This document shows, piece after piece, positions 46,903 to 55,112 of a stretch of 64,000 nt of DNA (positions are counted from its first letter, which is position 1; the number at the start of each line of letters is the position of its first letter). The stretch comes from Marinilabiliaceae bacterium UBA5488 (GTDB lineage: Bacteria; Bacteroidota; Bacteroidia; Bacteroidales; Marinilabiliaceae), in NCBI GenBank assembly GCA_002427105.1, contig DIPM01000029.1, positions 34,324 to 98,323 on the forward strand, read 5' to 3'. The position numbers and the translations under genes were made by a program. The notes beneath the pieces are model-generated. The model ran no database searches, was not told the DNA's origin, and was given only the letters and a program-made list of their open reading frames with translations.

Positions 46903-47571
46903 TTATTCATCAGCGCCATACTTATACTTCAATTCGGTGGTAAAAGTGCTATTATCTTCATTCCTTGAAGTAAAATATATCATAAGGCTGTCTTTATCTT
47001 CTACTTCAATCGAACTCAGGGGAAAGCTTACAATGCCCTGATATTTGTTGTATCGCAAATCATCGTTGGAAGCATGATGAAAATTAAGCGTTATAAATCC
47101 CTCTTTATTCTGCTTTTCCTCATCATAAATCAAATCAAAGTAGTGAACTGTATCATTCCCGAAAAATGAAAATTCTACGTTCAGAAAGGAATTTCCAATC
47201 GACAACCAGGTAATTGTAACCGGGTCATTAGACAGAGTATCCCTTAGCTCAGCATCAGCCACTTTTATGTCCTTAGTCAACACATCCTGGATGGACGCTA
47301 TCTTAACAGAATAATCGTAGCCGGCATCTTTCATCTCTTCAACAACAGTGTATCTTAACAACACTCTTTTCCCGTCTTCAATTTTGAAAGTTGAAGGATA
47401 TTCAAGAGCCTTGAATTTATGTCCGCCATCTGTTTTTATTAGAAAACTAGAAGAACTGCTGCCTTCTATAACTCCAAGAGCGTATCTGTAATACTCCGTA
47501 TCATCATCCATATTACAACTTACGGTAGCAAAGGCAAGTAAGCCCACAATCAACATCAAACTTTTTTTCAT
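46903..47571 (-). CDS. NigD-like lipoprotein
   Basis: Lipoprotein signal with lipobox TVSC (Cys 19). The layout fits the NigD family: an N-terminal OB-like beta domain (YALGVIEGSSSSSFLIKTDGG, DGKRVLLRYTVVEEM) and a C-terminal beta-sandwich (about 130-222). NigD-like proteins are surface lipoproteins of uncertain role found across Bacteroidales. It is a single gene, divergent from the TorF-like barrel. Confidence 0.78.
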   Translation of the reverse strand: MKKSLMLIVGLLAFATVSCNMDDDTEYYRYALGVIEGSSSSSFLIKTDGGHKFKALEYPSTFKIEDGKRVLLRYTVVEEMKDAGYDYSVKIASIQDVLTKDIKVADAELRDTLSNDPVTITWLSIGNSFLNVEFSFFGNDTVHYFDLIYDEEKQNKEGFITLNFHHASNDDLRYNKYQGIVSFPLSSIEVEDKDSLMIYFTSRNEDNSTFTTELKYKYGADE

Positions 47572-47957
47572 CTTAAGCGATTTTAAATTATTACTATTTA
47601 TTCATTTTCTTAGCTGTGTTAACTCATCCAGACAATCCTGTATTTTTAAGCCGCTAACAAACCTTAGATGCCAGCTTGCTTCTATGGTTGCTTTATTTTA
47701 CAGATGTTTTTAGAAAATTTTTATTAAATCCAAGTATTGTGAGGATGTTGTAAGAAGAGTTTAGCACCTTCAAAGAATAATAGAAAATTGGGTCATTTGA
47801 AAAATACATACTCTTTTCAATATTTTTCACATAAATTTAAGGGGTCTTTCTTTGTTTTTGCCATAAATTTGTTCTGTTACCCCATTTCTTTAAGGGGGAG
47901 ATATCGACATTTTTATCATTTTCAAATTTCCTGATTTCTAATTTAACTCTATTAAGC
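47572..47957. other. Divergent intergenic region, NigD-like and TorF-like genes
   Basis: 386 AT-rich bp without a gene. A consensus -7 box TAAATTTG lies at 47864-47871, 86 nt before the plus-strand start. No hairpin or RNA gene was recognised. Confidence 0.45.
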
Positions 47958-48626
47958 ATGAAAAAAATCTTTTTTACCTTAGTGGGCATAATATTCTTTA
48001 CAGGAGTAAAAGCCCAGGAAATCAGTGTAGGTCTCGATTTCTACAATCGCTACATCTTTCGCGGCATTAACCTTGGAAACTCGCCAAGCTTACAGCCTTC
48101 ACTTGAGCTAAACGCGGGCGGACTAACATTGGGCGCATGGGGCGCTTATTCAACAGCTAACGGGACTCAGGGCGCTTACAATGAGGTAGATTTATACCTC
48201 TGCTACACCTTTGATTTGGGCTTTAGTCTTGGACTTGTCTCTTATTATTCTTCCGAATTATCTTTATTTGAATTTGACAAGGGATTTTCCAGTCATGCAG
48301 TTGAGATAAATGGGGCATACACATTTAAGGATCTCTCTTTTAGCGCGAATTATGTGATAAATGACTCGCGCGAGGGAATTGGCTCTCAGGGAGGCGACAC
48401 TTATTTCGAAATCGGATACACCACCAGCATAATAAATTTCTTTATGGGAGGCGGAGATGGATGGAACACGAGGGAAGGAGATTTTCAGCTAAGCAACTGC
48501 GGAATTGGAATTTCAAAAGAACTAAAATTTAGCGACTCCTTTTCGTTACCGCTAAACGGTGCTCTTATAATGAATCCAAACACTGAAAAGCTGTATCTGC
48601 TTGTTGGATTGTCATTTAAAATATAA
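47958..48626 (+). CDS. TorF-like outer-membrane protein
   Basis: Signal peptide ending VKAQ, then a beta-barrel with DFYNRYIFRGINLGNSPSLQPSLEL, resembling the start of TorF/Gcw_chp family proteins (YRGIS-type motif). The C-terminus is LVGLSFKI. It is a predicted small porin of unknown substrate. A strong hairpin follows 36 bp after the stop. Confidence 0.7.
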   Translation: MKKIFFTLVGIIFFTGVKAQEISVGLDFYNRYIFRGINLGNSPSLQPSLELNAGGLTLGAWGAYSTANGTQGAYNEVDLYLCYTFDLGFSLGLVSYYSSELSLFEFDKGFSSHAVEINGAYTFKDLSFSANYVINDSREGIGSQGGDTYFEIGYTTSIINFFMGGGDGWNTREGDFQLSNCGIGISKELKFSDSFSLPLNGALIMNPNTEKLYLLVGLSFKI

Positions 48627-48662
48627 GCTTTGGGCTAAAGGATAAAGCTTTGCTTGTTAGAT

Positions 48663-48695
48663 ATTAACCGCCGGACTATTAAGCCGGCGGTTAAT
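48663..48695. terminator. 12-bp hairpin between convergent genes
   Basis: ATTAACCGCCGG/CCGGCGGTTAAT, perfect, with a 9-nt loop. It lies immediately before the stop codon of the next minus-strand gene, so it probably ends both the barrel gene and the FKBP cluster. Confidence 0.65.
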
Positions 48696-48696
48696 C

Positions 48697-49251
48697 TTAG
48701 TCCAGATTCATCCAGGTAATTTCAATCTCGGCAACGACCGGATAGTATTGATTATCTGCCAGTGAATGAGCCATAATTACAAAACTCTTCCCGTAAAGCG
48801 ACATATAATGAATAGCATTATCAACACCCTTATACACCTCGCTATCAGAAGAAGTGAGCGCTCCTACCGTATATGAAGCTAAGGATTCATCATCACGATT
48901 AGTGTATTTTAGAACTAAAACCGGATTATCATCGGCATCCCGCATCACGTAGTAATATTTGTATTTGAATGACACAGGCGTGCCGGGCAACACCGAATCG
49001 ATTGGAGAGCCTTTCTCTATTTGAAATGAAAGCCAACCTTCAGTACTTCTCTTGTCAACAGTATCAACAAGAGAAGCAAACAAGCTATCTTTAAAGACTC
49101 TGTCAATATATTCCTTTCGCAGCTCAGCTTCTTCAGCTATGAATTTGCTGTAATCAACAGTCCTGTATGGATCATCACAAGAAGATGAAAAGACAAGGAC
49201 GAAAACCGTCGTTAGCAGGCCTAAGGCCATCATTTTATAAAACACCTTCAT
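48697..49251 (-). CDS. Degenerate FKBP-fold lipoprotein
   Basis: Lipoprotein (lipobox SSSC, Cys 25). The segment KGVDNAIHYMSLYGKSFVIMAHSLA lines up with the central FKBP segment of the neighbouring gene (VEAGLEEGILMLKPGG...). The C-terminal VVAEIEITWMNL corresponds to the last strand. The catalytic tyrosine and tryptophan are not conserved, so isomerase activity is unlikely. It is the third of three FKBP-type genes (8-bp gap), transcribed after the DHH gene. Confidence 0.7.
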   Translation of the reverse strand: MKVFYKMMALGLLTTVFVLVFSSSCDDPYRTVDYSKFIAEEAELRKEYIDRVFKDSLFASLVDTVDKRSTEGWLSFQIEKGSPIDSVLPGTPVSFKYKYYYVMRDADDNPVLVLKYTNRDDESLASYTVGALTSSDSEVYKGVDNAIHYMSLYGKSFVIMAHSLADNQYYPVVAEIEITWMNLD

Positions 49252-49259
49252 AGCAGGGA

Positions 49260-49817
49260 TTATTTTATCTTTAATAAATCAACTTCAAACATCAGTGCAG
49301 CATTTGGAGGTATAATACCTCTACGAGTATCGCCATAGGCCAGACTGTCAGGAATTAAGAAAACAGCTTTACTTCCTAATTTTAGCTGGGAAAACCCACG
49401 GTACCAACCGTCTAAAAACTGGCGTACACGTTCCTTTCCATCATCATCCTTAGCCTTCAAATCTAATTGAAAACTCAGGACTTTAGCTTGCGTAGCAATT
49501 GAATCAGGATGAGCCCGGGCATAAGTACTATCAAACTTGGTGGCTTCAACGGGACTCTTATCAAGCAGTTTTCCAACATAATATGTATAAAGCAGATCGC
49601 CATCTTTAACCGGATCACCGCTTCCTTCATCAGTAATTATTACATACATACCAAGGCCCTCAACAGGCTTGGCATCCGGAAAGTACAACTCAGCATAGTC
49701 GTCAATATCCATTACTTCAATATCCTCAATTACTATATCCTCCTTATCATCATCCTTGTCACAGGAAGCCAACAAAAAGGAAGCAGCAAAAAGCCCAATC
49801 AAAAACAGTCGTGTCAT
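49260..49817 (-). CDS. FKBP-type peptidyl-prolyl isomerase lipoprotein
   Basis: Lipoprotein (lipobox LASC, Cys 19) with an FKBP domain that keeps key pocket residues: LYTYYVG, KFDSTYA (Phe-Asp), SFQLDL, GWYRG (Trp), LAYG (Tyr), and PNAALMFEVDLL. It is probably active on prolyl bonds of exported or surface proteins. It is the middle gene of a three-FKBP set, with gaps of 6 and 8 bp. Confidence 0.85.
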   Translation of the reverse strand: MTRLFLIGLFAASFLLASCDKDDDKEDIVIEDIEVMDIDDYAELYFPDAKPVEGLGMYVIITDEGSGDPVKDGDLLYTYYVGKLLDKSPVEATKFDSTYARAHPDSIATQAKVLSFQLDLKAKDDDGKERVRQFLDGWYRGFSQLKLGSKAVFLIPDSLAYGDTRRGIIPPNAALMFEVDLLKIK

Positions 49818-49823
49818 CTATCT

Positions 49824-50372
49824 TCAGTTTTTATTTTCAACATTGCTAACTTCAACTTCATATCTCAATATAGCTCTGGATGGTATCTGATCATCATCCC
49901 CTACCAGGCCGTGTGCAAGATGCGGAGGCATCAAAAAGGTTGCTTTACCTCCGGGCTTTAACATCAAAATCCCTTCTTCAAGCCCGGCTTCAACACCTCC
50001 CTGCCCTACCAGAAACACCTTTTGTCCATCCCTTTGCGAGCTGTAACACAGAGTGCCGTCAAGCAATCTTATCTCATAATTAAGAGTCACCACTTTGCCG
50101 GATACGATCTTGTCACCTGAGCCCGGCTCGCTTATTGCATACCACAAACCGGTTTGAGTCCTGTTCATATCCAGTTTGTGTTCTTCTACATATCTGCCTA
50201 TTACCTTCTGCTCGTCATCAACCATCTGCTTGTTAAGCTCAATATATCTGTCCAGGGAGATGCTAGAACTTTTTGCGCGTTGTTCCTTTCTGCTCTGTGA
50301 ACTGGAGCAACTACTTAAGCCCAAAAGCAGGACAATAATAAGTACTCTGGAAATATTAATATCTATAATCAT
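49824..50372 (-). CDS. FKBP-type lipoprotein, GldI-like
   Basis: Lipoprotein (lipobox LSSC, Cys 22) with an FKBP domain (about 80-180). The Tyr/Trp pocket is partly changed: VEAGLEEG has Leu for Trp, and PPHLAHG has His for Tyr. This pattern resembles GldI-like proteins, which are FKBP-fold gliding/secretion-associated lipoproteins; the link is inferred. Its start overlaps the end of the DHH gene by 4 bp (ATGA), so translation is coupled. Confidence 0.8.
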   Translation of the reverse strand: MIIDINISRVLIIVLLLGLSSCSSSQSRKEQRAKSSSISLDRYIELNKQMVDDEQKVIGRYVEEHKLDMNRTQTGLWYAISEPGSGDKIVSGKVVTLNYEIRLLDGTLCYSSQRDGQKVFLVGQGGVEAGLEEGILMLKPGGKATFLMPPHLAHGLVGDDDQIPSRAILRYEVEVSNVENKN

Positions 50373-51376
50373 TTGATAAATGATTCAATAGTTGAACAAA
50401 AAAGCTTTAACGCGTCTTCTAAACTTCCGGCAAATTCGCCTCCTGCCGCATTATTATGTCCGCCTCCTGAAAAATACCGCTCCGAATAATTGTTGACTAC
50501 TACACTTCCTCGCGATCTAAACGACAGTTTAATCAAACCTTTTTTTCGCTCAGTCAATAAGACTGACACATCTACACCTTCTATCGAAAGGGGCATATTA
50601 ACCAGGCCCTCTGTGTCACCGGGTTTATAATTATACTCCTTTAATTCTTCTGACGAAAGTGCTATATATGCCACTTTGCCTGAACTCAAAACCTGCATTT
50701 TATGACAAAGAGCATAACCCAACAAACGTGTTCTGCTTAAAGAATTACTATGAAACAACTCTTCATGCACCTTATCCTTATTAACTCCCAAATCAAGCAG
50801 CTCAGCAACAACGTTATAAACCCCCGGATGAGATGAGTTGTGATTAAGCATACCGGTATCTGTCATTATACCTGCATAAATACATCCCGCGGCGGCACTG
50901 CCGGGAGTCAGGTTCAGAGCTTTCATCACCCTGTAACTCAACTCGCAGGTTGAGGACATAGAAGTATCTGATATCAAAATTTGAGCCAAACTTGTATCCG
51001 GATATGGATGATGGTCAATCATAACCTTTGGCACATTAACTTTAATCAATTCTTCCTGAAGAGAACCTGTTCGTTTGATATCATTAAAATCAAGGAAAAA
51101 GAACAGCTCAGCCTTCTCTATAAGGCTGAGGGCTTCAGCAGCCTGAGATGAATAGTTGACAATTGATTCGGCTCCTTCCATCCAGACAAGGTTTCCCGGA
51201 ACTTCGTCATTTGAAACAACAAAAGCATCGTGACCCAAGCCATTAAGCACATTATACCATGCCAGAGAAGATCCTATGGCATCTCCATCGGGTTCCTTAT
51301 GGGGTACAATAATAATATTTTTAGGATGAGCCAGATATGCCGAAAGCCGGGATAATTCCTCGCTGAAAAACTCCAT
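50369..51376 (-). CDS. DHH/DHHA1-family phosphoesterase (NrnA-like)
   Basis: Manganese-dependent phosphoesterase acting on nano-RNA or pAp. Motifs are HKEPDGDAIGSSLAW, FFLDFNDIKR, VMIDHHPYPD (DHH), YAGIMTDTG and the DHHA1 SGGGHNNAAGG. Its 335-residue length fits NrnA-type enzymes. It leads an operon with three FKBP-type lipoprotein genes, and its stop overlaps the next start. A -7 box TATATTTG (minus, 51397-51404) is 20 nt upstream. Confidence 0.9.
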   Translation of the reverse strand: MEFFSEELSRLSAYLAHPKNIIIVPHKEPDGDAIGSSLAWYNVLNGLGHDAFVVSNDEVPGNLVWMEGAESIVNYSSQAAEALSLIEKAELFFFLDFNDIKRTGSLQEELIKVNVPKVMIDHHPYPDTSLAQILISDTSMSSTCELSYRVMKALNLTPGSAAAGCIYAGIMTDTGMLNHNSSHPGVYNVVAELLDLGVNKDKVHEELFHSNSLSRTRLLGYALCHKMQVLSSGKVAYIALSSEELKEYNYKPGDTEGLVNMPLSIEGVDVSVLLTERKKGLIKLSFRSRGSVVVNNYSERYFSGGGHNNAAGGEFAGSLEDALKLFCSTIESFIK

Positions 51377-51549
51377 AATTATTCTCTTAACAGGCGCAAA
51401 TATAACAAAATATAGCTGCTTTTATTGTTGAATCAAAAAAATACTTATCTTCAAACCCAATCTATTACGGCCTTAGCTTAAATCGTTACATTCAGCCGTC
51501 GATTTAAGAATAAGGGTCGTTTCAATCTTATCTATGAAAATCAATATTT

Positions 51550-51984
51550 ATGAAGGGACAAATCACATTAACGATGATCAAGCCTTATGCTGTCAAGCAG
51601 CACCATGTAGGCGACATTTTAGCTGATATTGAAAAGGCAGGCTTTGTTATCAGAGCTTTAAAAATGATTCAACTGCCGCGCGAAAAGGTAGAGCTCTTTT
51701 ATGCAGAACATAAAGGCAAACACTTCTTCTCTAATCTGGTGGATTTTATGTCGTCGGGGCCTATAGTTGCAGCGCTGCTTCAAAAAGAAAATGCTGTCAA
51801 AGATTTCAGAGAACTTATAGGAGCAACCGATCCAAGCGAGGCGGCAGATGGTACCATCCGCAAAAAATATGCTACAGACCGCACCCGAAATGCCATCCAC
51901 GGGTCAGACAGTGACGAGAGTGCTTTAAGAGAAAGCCGATTCTTTTTTAGTATGATAGAAGAATTTTACTGCAATGAAACCTGA
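51550..51984 (+). CDS. ndk: Nucleoside diphosphate kinase
   Basis: Makes NTPs and dNTPs by ping-pong transfer through a phosphohistidine. H117 in NAIHGSD is the catalytic residue. TMIKPYAVKQ near the N-terminus and GATDPSEAADGTIRKKYATD are typical. The 144 residues are normal. It converges with dciA across a 12-bp gap that has no room for a terminator. Confidence 0.97.
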   Translation: MKGQITLTMIKPYAVKQHHVGDILADIEKAGFVIRALKMIQLPREKVELFYAEHKGKHFFSNLVDFMSSGPIVAALLQKENAVKDFRELIGATDPSEAADGTIRKKYATDRTRNAIHGSDSDESALRESRFFFSMIEEFYCNET

Positions 51985-51996
51985 TAACAAAAACAA

Positions 51997-52302
51997 TCAA
52001 CGGAGAACGATATCATAAATCACCTTTCCTCCGGCTTCCTTGTTAAGGGATTCAATTATCTTGTCCTTATGCATAAGAAGGTCGTCGCGTATTACACTTG
52101 AACTGAGGTTCACGTATAATACGCCGCCTTTTATGTAGAGTTGCCTGGTAACATTTTCAATCATTGGGCCCAACACAGTTTTCCATGCCTTAACCACTCT
52201 GGTCTCTTTGATACCACGGCTTAGTGCAGGTGAATCGATTATCTGTTCCAGAATATCCTGCACAGACTGAGTATTGTTGTTGCGGTATGTCTTTTTTTTC
52301 AT
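51997..52302 (-). CDS. dciA: DUF721/DciA-family replication protein
   Basis: Short protein of the DUF721/DciA family, which includes the ancestral DnaB helicase loader. Features are VQDILEQIIDSPALSRGIKETRVVKAWKTVLGPMI and the C-terminal KH-like LYVNLSSSVIRDDLLMHKDKIIESL. I use the ATG at 52302; the frame is open to a TTG at 52332 that overlaps the recF stop. Its place directly after recF is conserved in this phylum. It lies 26 bp after recF on the same strand, so the two are probably co-transcribed. Confidence 0.86.
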   Translation of the reverse strand: MKKKTYRNNNTQSVQDILEQIIDSPALSRGIKETRVVKAWKTVLGPMIENVTRQLYIKGGVLYVNLSSSVIRDDLLMHKDKIIESLNKEAGGKVIYDIVLR

Positions 52303-52328
52303 AATAATACAAGTTGATAGAAGCCCTT

Positions 52329-53435
52329 TCAAATGTCTTGTGTAATATTTCCGCCATTTACATTGAAGAAGCTAAAAGTCTTGCCGGTCTTTTTCACAAT
52401 CTCCAGTAGTCTGGACTTCTGAGTATCTGTAATAAATATCTGGTGGAAGCTATCGCCTCCCATAAGCTCAATCAGCCGTGCAGCACGATAATCATCCAGC
52501 TTGTCAAACATATCATCAAGGAGCAAGACGGGTGCGTAGCCAAAATGTTTGTTTAGAAATTCATACTGAGCTAATTTAAGGGCCATAAAAAAAGTCTTCG
52601 TCTGACCTTGTGAGCCGTTCTTCTTAATCGGATACCCGTCAAGCAGAAACTCGAGCTCGTCGCGGTGAACGCCCCTGGAGGTGTAACCAAGTACCAGGTC
52701 ACGCTCCCGATTCTTTTTCAACTGCTCTTCTAAACCTGCCCGCTGATGATGAGAATGATAAACAATATCAACAACTTCGCTTTCACCCGAGATAAAGCGA
52801 TGATACTTTTGAAACACAGGCTTTAGCTCTTCAATAAAGCCGCTACGCTCATCAAATATCAACGCACCGATAGAGGCAAGTTGCTCATCCCAAACTTCAA
52901 GCTGACCGTCAATCGAGGCGCTGCGTCCCTTAGTGCTTTTAAGCAGCGCATTGCGCTGCGTCAGACAACGATTATATCTTAATATCGATGCAAGATAGGA
53001 CTTGTTGTACTGGGATACAACACCATCAATAAACTTTCGACGCTGGTCGCTTCCGTCGCTTATTAGGCGCTCATCACCCGGCGAAATCATAACCAAAGGC
53101 AGCAGGCCGATATGATCTGAGAGCCGGGAATACTCTTTCTTATTTCTTTTAAATTGTTTCTTGCGATTCTTTCTCAAGGCAGCATAAAACTCCTCATCCT
53201 GGTTCTGAATCTCATATTGCGCTTGTATAACAAAAAATTCCTCATCATGACAAATAAGCTGACTATCAATAGGATTGAAATAACTTTTGCAAAATGATAT
53301 ATAGTAAATGGAATCAAGCAGGTTGGTCTTTCCCGCACCATTGTTGCCAACAAAGCAGTTAATCCCGGGTTCAAACTCCAGTTCGGCCTGACGGATATTC
53401 TTGTAATTCAAAAGACTGATATGTTTCAACTGCAT
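52329..53435 (-). CDS. recF: DNA replication/repair protein RecF
   Basis: SMC-like ATPase that loads RecA at gaps. Walker A is GNNGAGKT (K36), the middle holds the signature-type SQGQTKTFFMALKLAQ, and Walker B with D-loop is PVLLLDDMFDKLD. The 368 residues fit RecF. It is followed by dciA. A -7 box TACTTTTG (minus, 53458-53465) lies 23 nt upstream. Confidence 0.96.
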   Translation of the reverse strand: MQLKHISLLNYKNIRQAELEFEPGINCFVGNNGAGKTNLLDSIYYISFCKSYFNPIDSQLICHDEEFFVIQAQYEIQNQDEEFYAALRKNRKKQFKRNKKEYSRLSDHIGLLPLVMISPGDERLISDGSDQRRKFIDGVVSQYNKSYLASILRYNRCLTQRNALLKSTKGRSASIDGQLEVWDEQLASIGALIFDERSGFIEELKPVFQKYHRFISGESEVVDIVYHSHHQRAGLEEQLKKNRERDLVLGYTSRGVHRDELEFLLDGYPIKKNGSQGQTKTFFMALKLAQYEFLNKHFGYAPVLLLDDMFDKLDDYRAARLIELMGGDSFHQIFITDTQKSRLLEIVKKTGKTFSFFNVNGGNITQDI

Positions 53436-53457
53436 TTATCCCATATTTTATGACTCA

Positions 53458-53544
53458 CAAAAGTAGCAAAATGAAATGATGCTAATATATTCACACTAAA
53501 AAACAAGTTAGCACTTTTTAATTAGCCCTAAATTACTAAATTTG
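53458..53544. promoter_or_regulatory. Divergent -7 boxes between recF and TPR gene
   Basis: TACTTTTG on the minus strand (53458-53465) for recF and TAAATTTG on the plus strand (53537-53544) for the TPR gene. Both are exact TAnnTTTG matches; the -33 elements are unclear. Confidence 0.35.
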
Positions 53545-53619
53545 CCGTGATAATTAAACCCGATAAGATACTTGCAATTTGGAGTAAGTTAGTATCAGAA
53601 AAATTTAAACAGCTTTAAT

Positions 53620-54297
53620 ATGTCAAAAAAAACGACAACCTCTGCAGAACAAAACCTTCAAAGTGTTGAAACCGCCCTCGGCAAAACCGAGATGTTTATT
53701 GAAGAAAACCAAAAGAACATTACAATTTTTATCCTGGCTCTGATTATTTTAGTTGGAGGCTATTGGGCGTACAAAAAGCTGTATATGGAGCCGCGTAATG
53801 AAGAGGCTCAGAAAGCTGCCTTTATCGCGCAAAACTACTTTAGTGACAACGAATTTCAGTTGGCTGTTGATGGTGACGGCATGGCTCCCGGCTTTCTGGA
53901 AATAATTGACAGCTACAGAAACACCAAGACAGGGAAGCTTTCTAAGTATTATGTGGGTGTAAGCTATCTGCATCTGGGGCAGTATGAGGATGCGATTACT
54001 TTTCTGAGTGGATTTAAAACTAAAAATCCTGAATTGAAAGCTATTGCCACTGGAGCTATTGGAGATGCTCATCTGGAGTTAGGCAACCAGGACAAAGCTC
54101 TAAAGCAGTATGACCTTGCTATAGCAGTGAATAATGATATTACAACTCCCTTTTATCTGCTTAAGAAGGGTCTTGTTTTGGAAAGCATGGGAAATAATGG
54201 CGAAGCCCTTAAAGCCTATCTTATAATTAAAGAGAAATACGGCAATAGTGCAGAAGCTCGTCAAATTGACAAGTATATCACCAGGGTTTCTCTGTAA
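53620..54297 (+). CDS. Membrane-anchored TPR protein (YfgM-like)
   Basis: An N-terminal cytosolic stub and one membrane helix (about 31-50, TIFILALIILVGGYWAYKKL) are followed by TPR units in the rest, for example LELGNQDKALKQYDLAIAVNN and LKAYLIIKEKYGNSAEA. The topology matches YfgM-type proteins, which accompany SecYEG or stress factors. That role is only suggested by layout. It lies upstream of ribH but is separated from it by a terminator hairpin. Confidence 0.82.
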   Translation: MSKKTTTSAEQNLQSVETALGKTEMFIEENQKNITIFILALIILVGGYWAYKKLYMEPRNEEAQKAAFIAQNYFSDNEFQLAVDGDGMAPGFLEIIDSYRNTKTGKLSKYYVGVSYLHLGQYEDAITFLSGFKTKNPELKAIATGAIGDAHLELGNQDKALKQYDLAIAVNNDITTPFYLLKKGLVLESMGNNGEALKAYLIIKEKYGNSAEARQIDKYITRVSL

Positions 54298-54313
54298 ACA
54301 GCTTATTAACAAA

Positions 54314-54354
54314 CAAAAAGAGATTGCCCGCTGATTCGGACAATCTCTTTTTTT
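54314..54354 (+). terminator. Terminator between TPR gene and ribH
   Basis: Stem AAAAAGAGATTG/CAATCTCTTTTT with an inner CCG/CGG pair and a T7 run ending at 54354. The ribH ATG follows 14 nt later. Confidence 0.85.
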
Positions 54355-54368
54355 AATTTAAAAATTAT

Positions 54369-54863
54369 ATGGCAACAAGTTTGAAAAACCTATCATCATA
54401 CGATGAAAAAAACATACCTTCAGCCGCGAAAATGAAGTTTGGAATAGTCGTATCTGAATGGAATAGTGCCATTACTGACGCCCTCTATAAAGGGGCTGTA
54501 AGCACTCTTGTGAAGCACGGAGCTGCCGAAGATAATATCGTCACACTTGGCGTTCCCGGAAGTTTTGAACTGGTATCGGGAGCCAAAACGCTGGCAAAAC
54601 ACAGCAATGTTGATGCCGTTATATGTCTGGGCTGCGTAATACAGGGAGAAACTCCCCACTTCGACTATGTTTGTCAGGGAGTGACCCAGGGTATTGCACA
54701 TTTAAACGTGAAGTTTAATATTCCATTTATTTACGGACTATTAACCACCCTTAATCAAGAACAAGCCGAGGACCGTGCCGGAGGAAAGCACGGCAACAAA
54801 GGCGATGAAGCAGCATATACTGCAATAAAAATGGTAGATATTAATTGGAGGTTTAAGAAATAG
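54369..54863 (+). CDS. ribH: 6,7-dimethyl-8-ribityllumazine synthase
   Basis: Condenses ribityl-aminouracil with dihydroxybutanone phosphate in riboflavin synthesis. FGIVVSEWN, the SFELVSGAKTLAK segment and the catalytic H97 in GETPHFDYVC are present. It is 164 residues long. No FMN riboswitch is found upstream: the 71-bp gap holds only a terminator. The tRNA promoter overlaps its 3' end. Confidence 0.96.
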   Translation: MATSLKNLSSYDEKNIPSAAKMKFGIVVSEWNSAITDALYKGAVSTLVKHGAAEDNIVTLGVPGSFELVSGAKTLAKHSNVDAVICLGCVIQGETPHFDYVCQGVTQGIAHLNVKFNIPFIYGLLTTLNQEQAEDRAGGKHGNKGDEAAYTAIKMVDINWRFKK

Positions 54864-54874
54864 TACTATTTTTG
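54845..54874 (+). promoter_or_regulatory. Consensus promoter for the tRNA pair
   Basis: TTG (54845-54847), 19-nt spacer, TATTTTTG (54867-54874), an exact Bacteroidota match inside the ribH end. The tRNA-Tyr 5' end is 14 nt beyond the box. Confidence 0.75.
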
Positions 54875-54887
54875 CATCTCGGTTTTA

Positions 54888-54970
54888 GGGGGGATACCAA
54901 AGCGGCCAACTGGGGCAGACTGTAAATCTGTTGTCTTACGACTTCGGAGGTTCGAATCCTCCTCCCCCCA
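54888..54970 (+). tRNA. tRNA-Tyr (GTA)
   Basis: Class II tRNA of 83 nt. The acceptor is GGGGGGA (54888-54894) with TCCCCCC (54963-54969) and discriminator A. The anticodon loop CTGTAAA has GTA at 54922-54924. There is a long variable arm, and the T-arm is GGAGG/CCTCC with TTCGAAT. CCA is not encoded. Confidence 0.95.
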
Positions 54971-54979
54971 CCCTATTTC

Positions 54980-55052
54980 GCGGGAATAGCTCAGTTGATA
55001 GAGCATTAGCCTTCCAAGCTGAGGGTCGCGGGTTTGAGTCCCGTTTCCCGCT
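54980..55052 (+). tRNA. tRNA-Gly (TCC)
   Basis: The acceptor is GCGGGAA (54980-54986) paired with TTCCCGC (55045-55051), with discriminator T. The anticodon loop CTTCCAA has TCC at 55013-55015. It follows tRNA-Tyr by 9 nt, so both come from one precursor. CCA is not encoded. Confidence 0.95.
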
Positions 55053-55055
55053 CAA

Positions 55056-55089
55056 AAAAAGCCTTTCAGAATAATCTGAAAGGCTTTTT
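55056..55089. terminator. Terminator after the tRNA genes
   Basis: AAAAAGCCTTTCAGA/TCTGAAAGGCTTTTT around ATAA, perfect stem with T5. It is shared with the converging OmpA/HhH unit. Confidence 0.9.
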
Positions 55090-55112
55090 AGCTAAGATTA
55101 GGAAAAGCTTGT

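Noticed and set aside
54298..54368. FMN riboswitch before ribH
   Set aside because: The 71-bp gap is filled by a terminator hairpin and has none of the conserved FMN aptamer segments.
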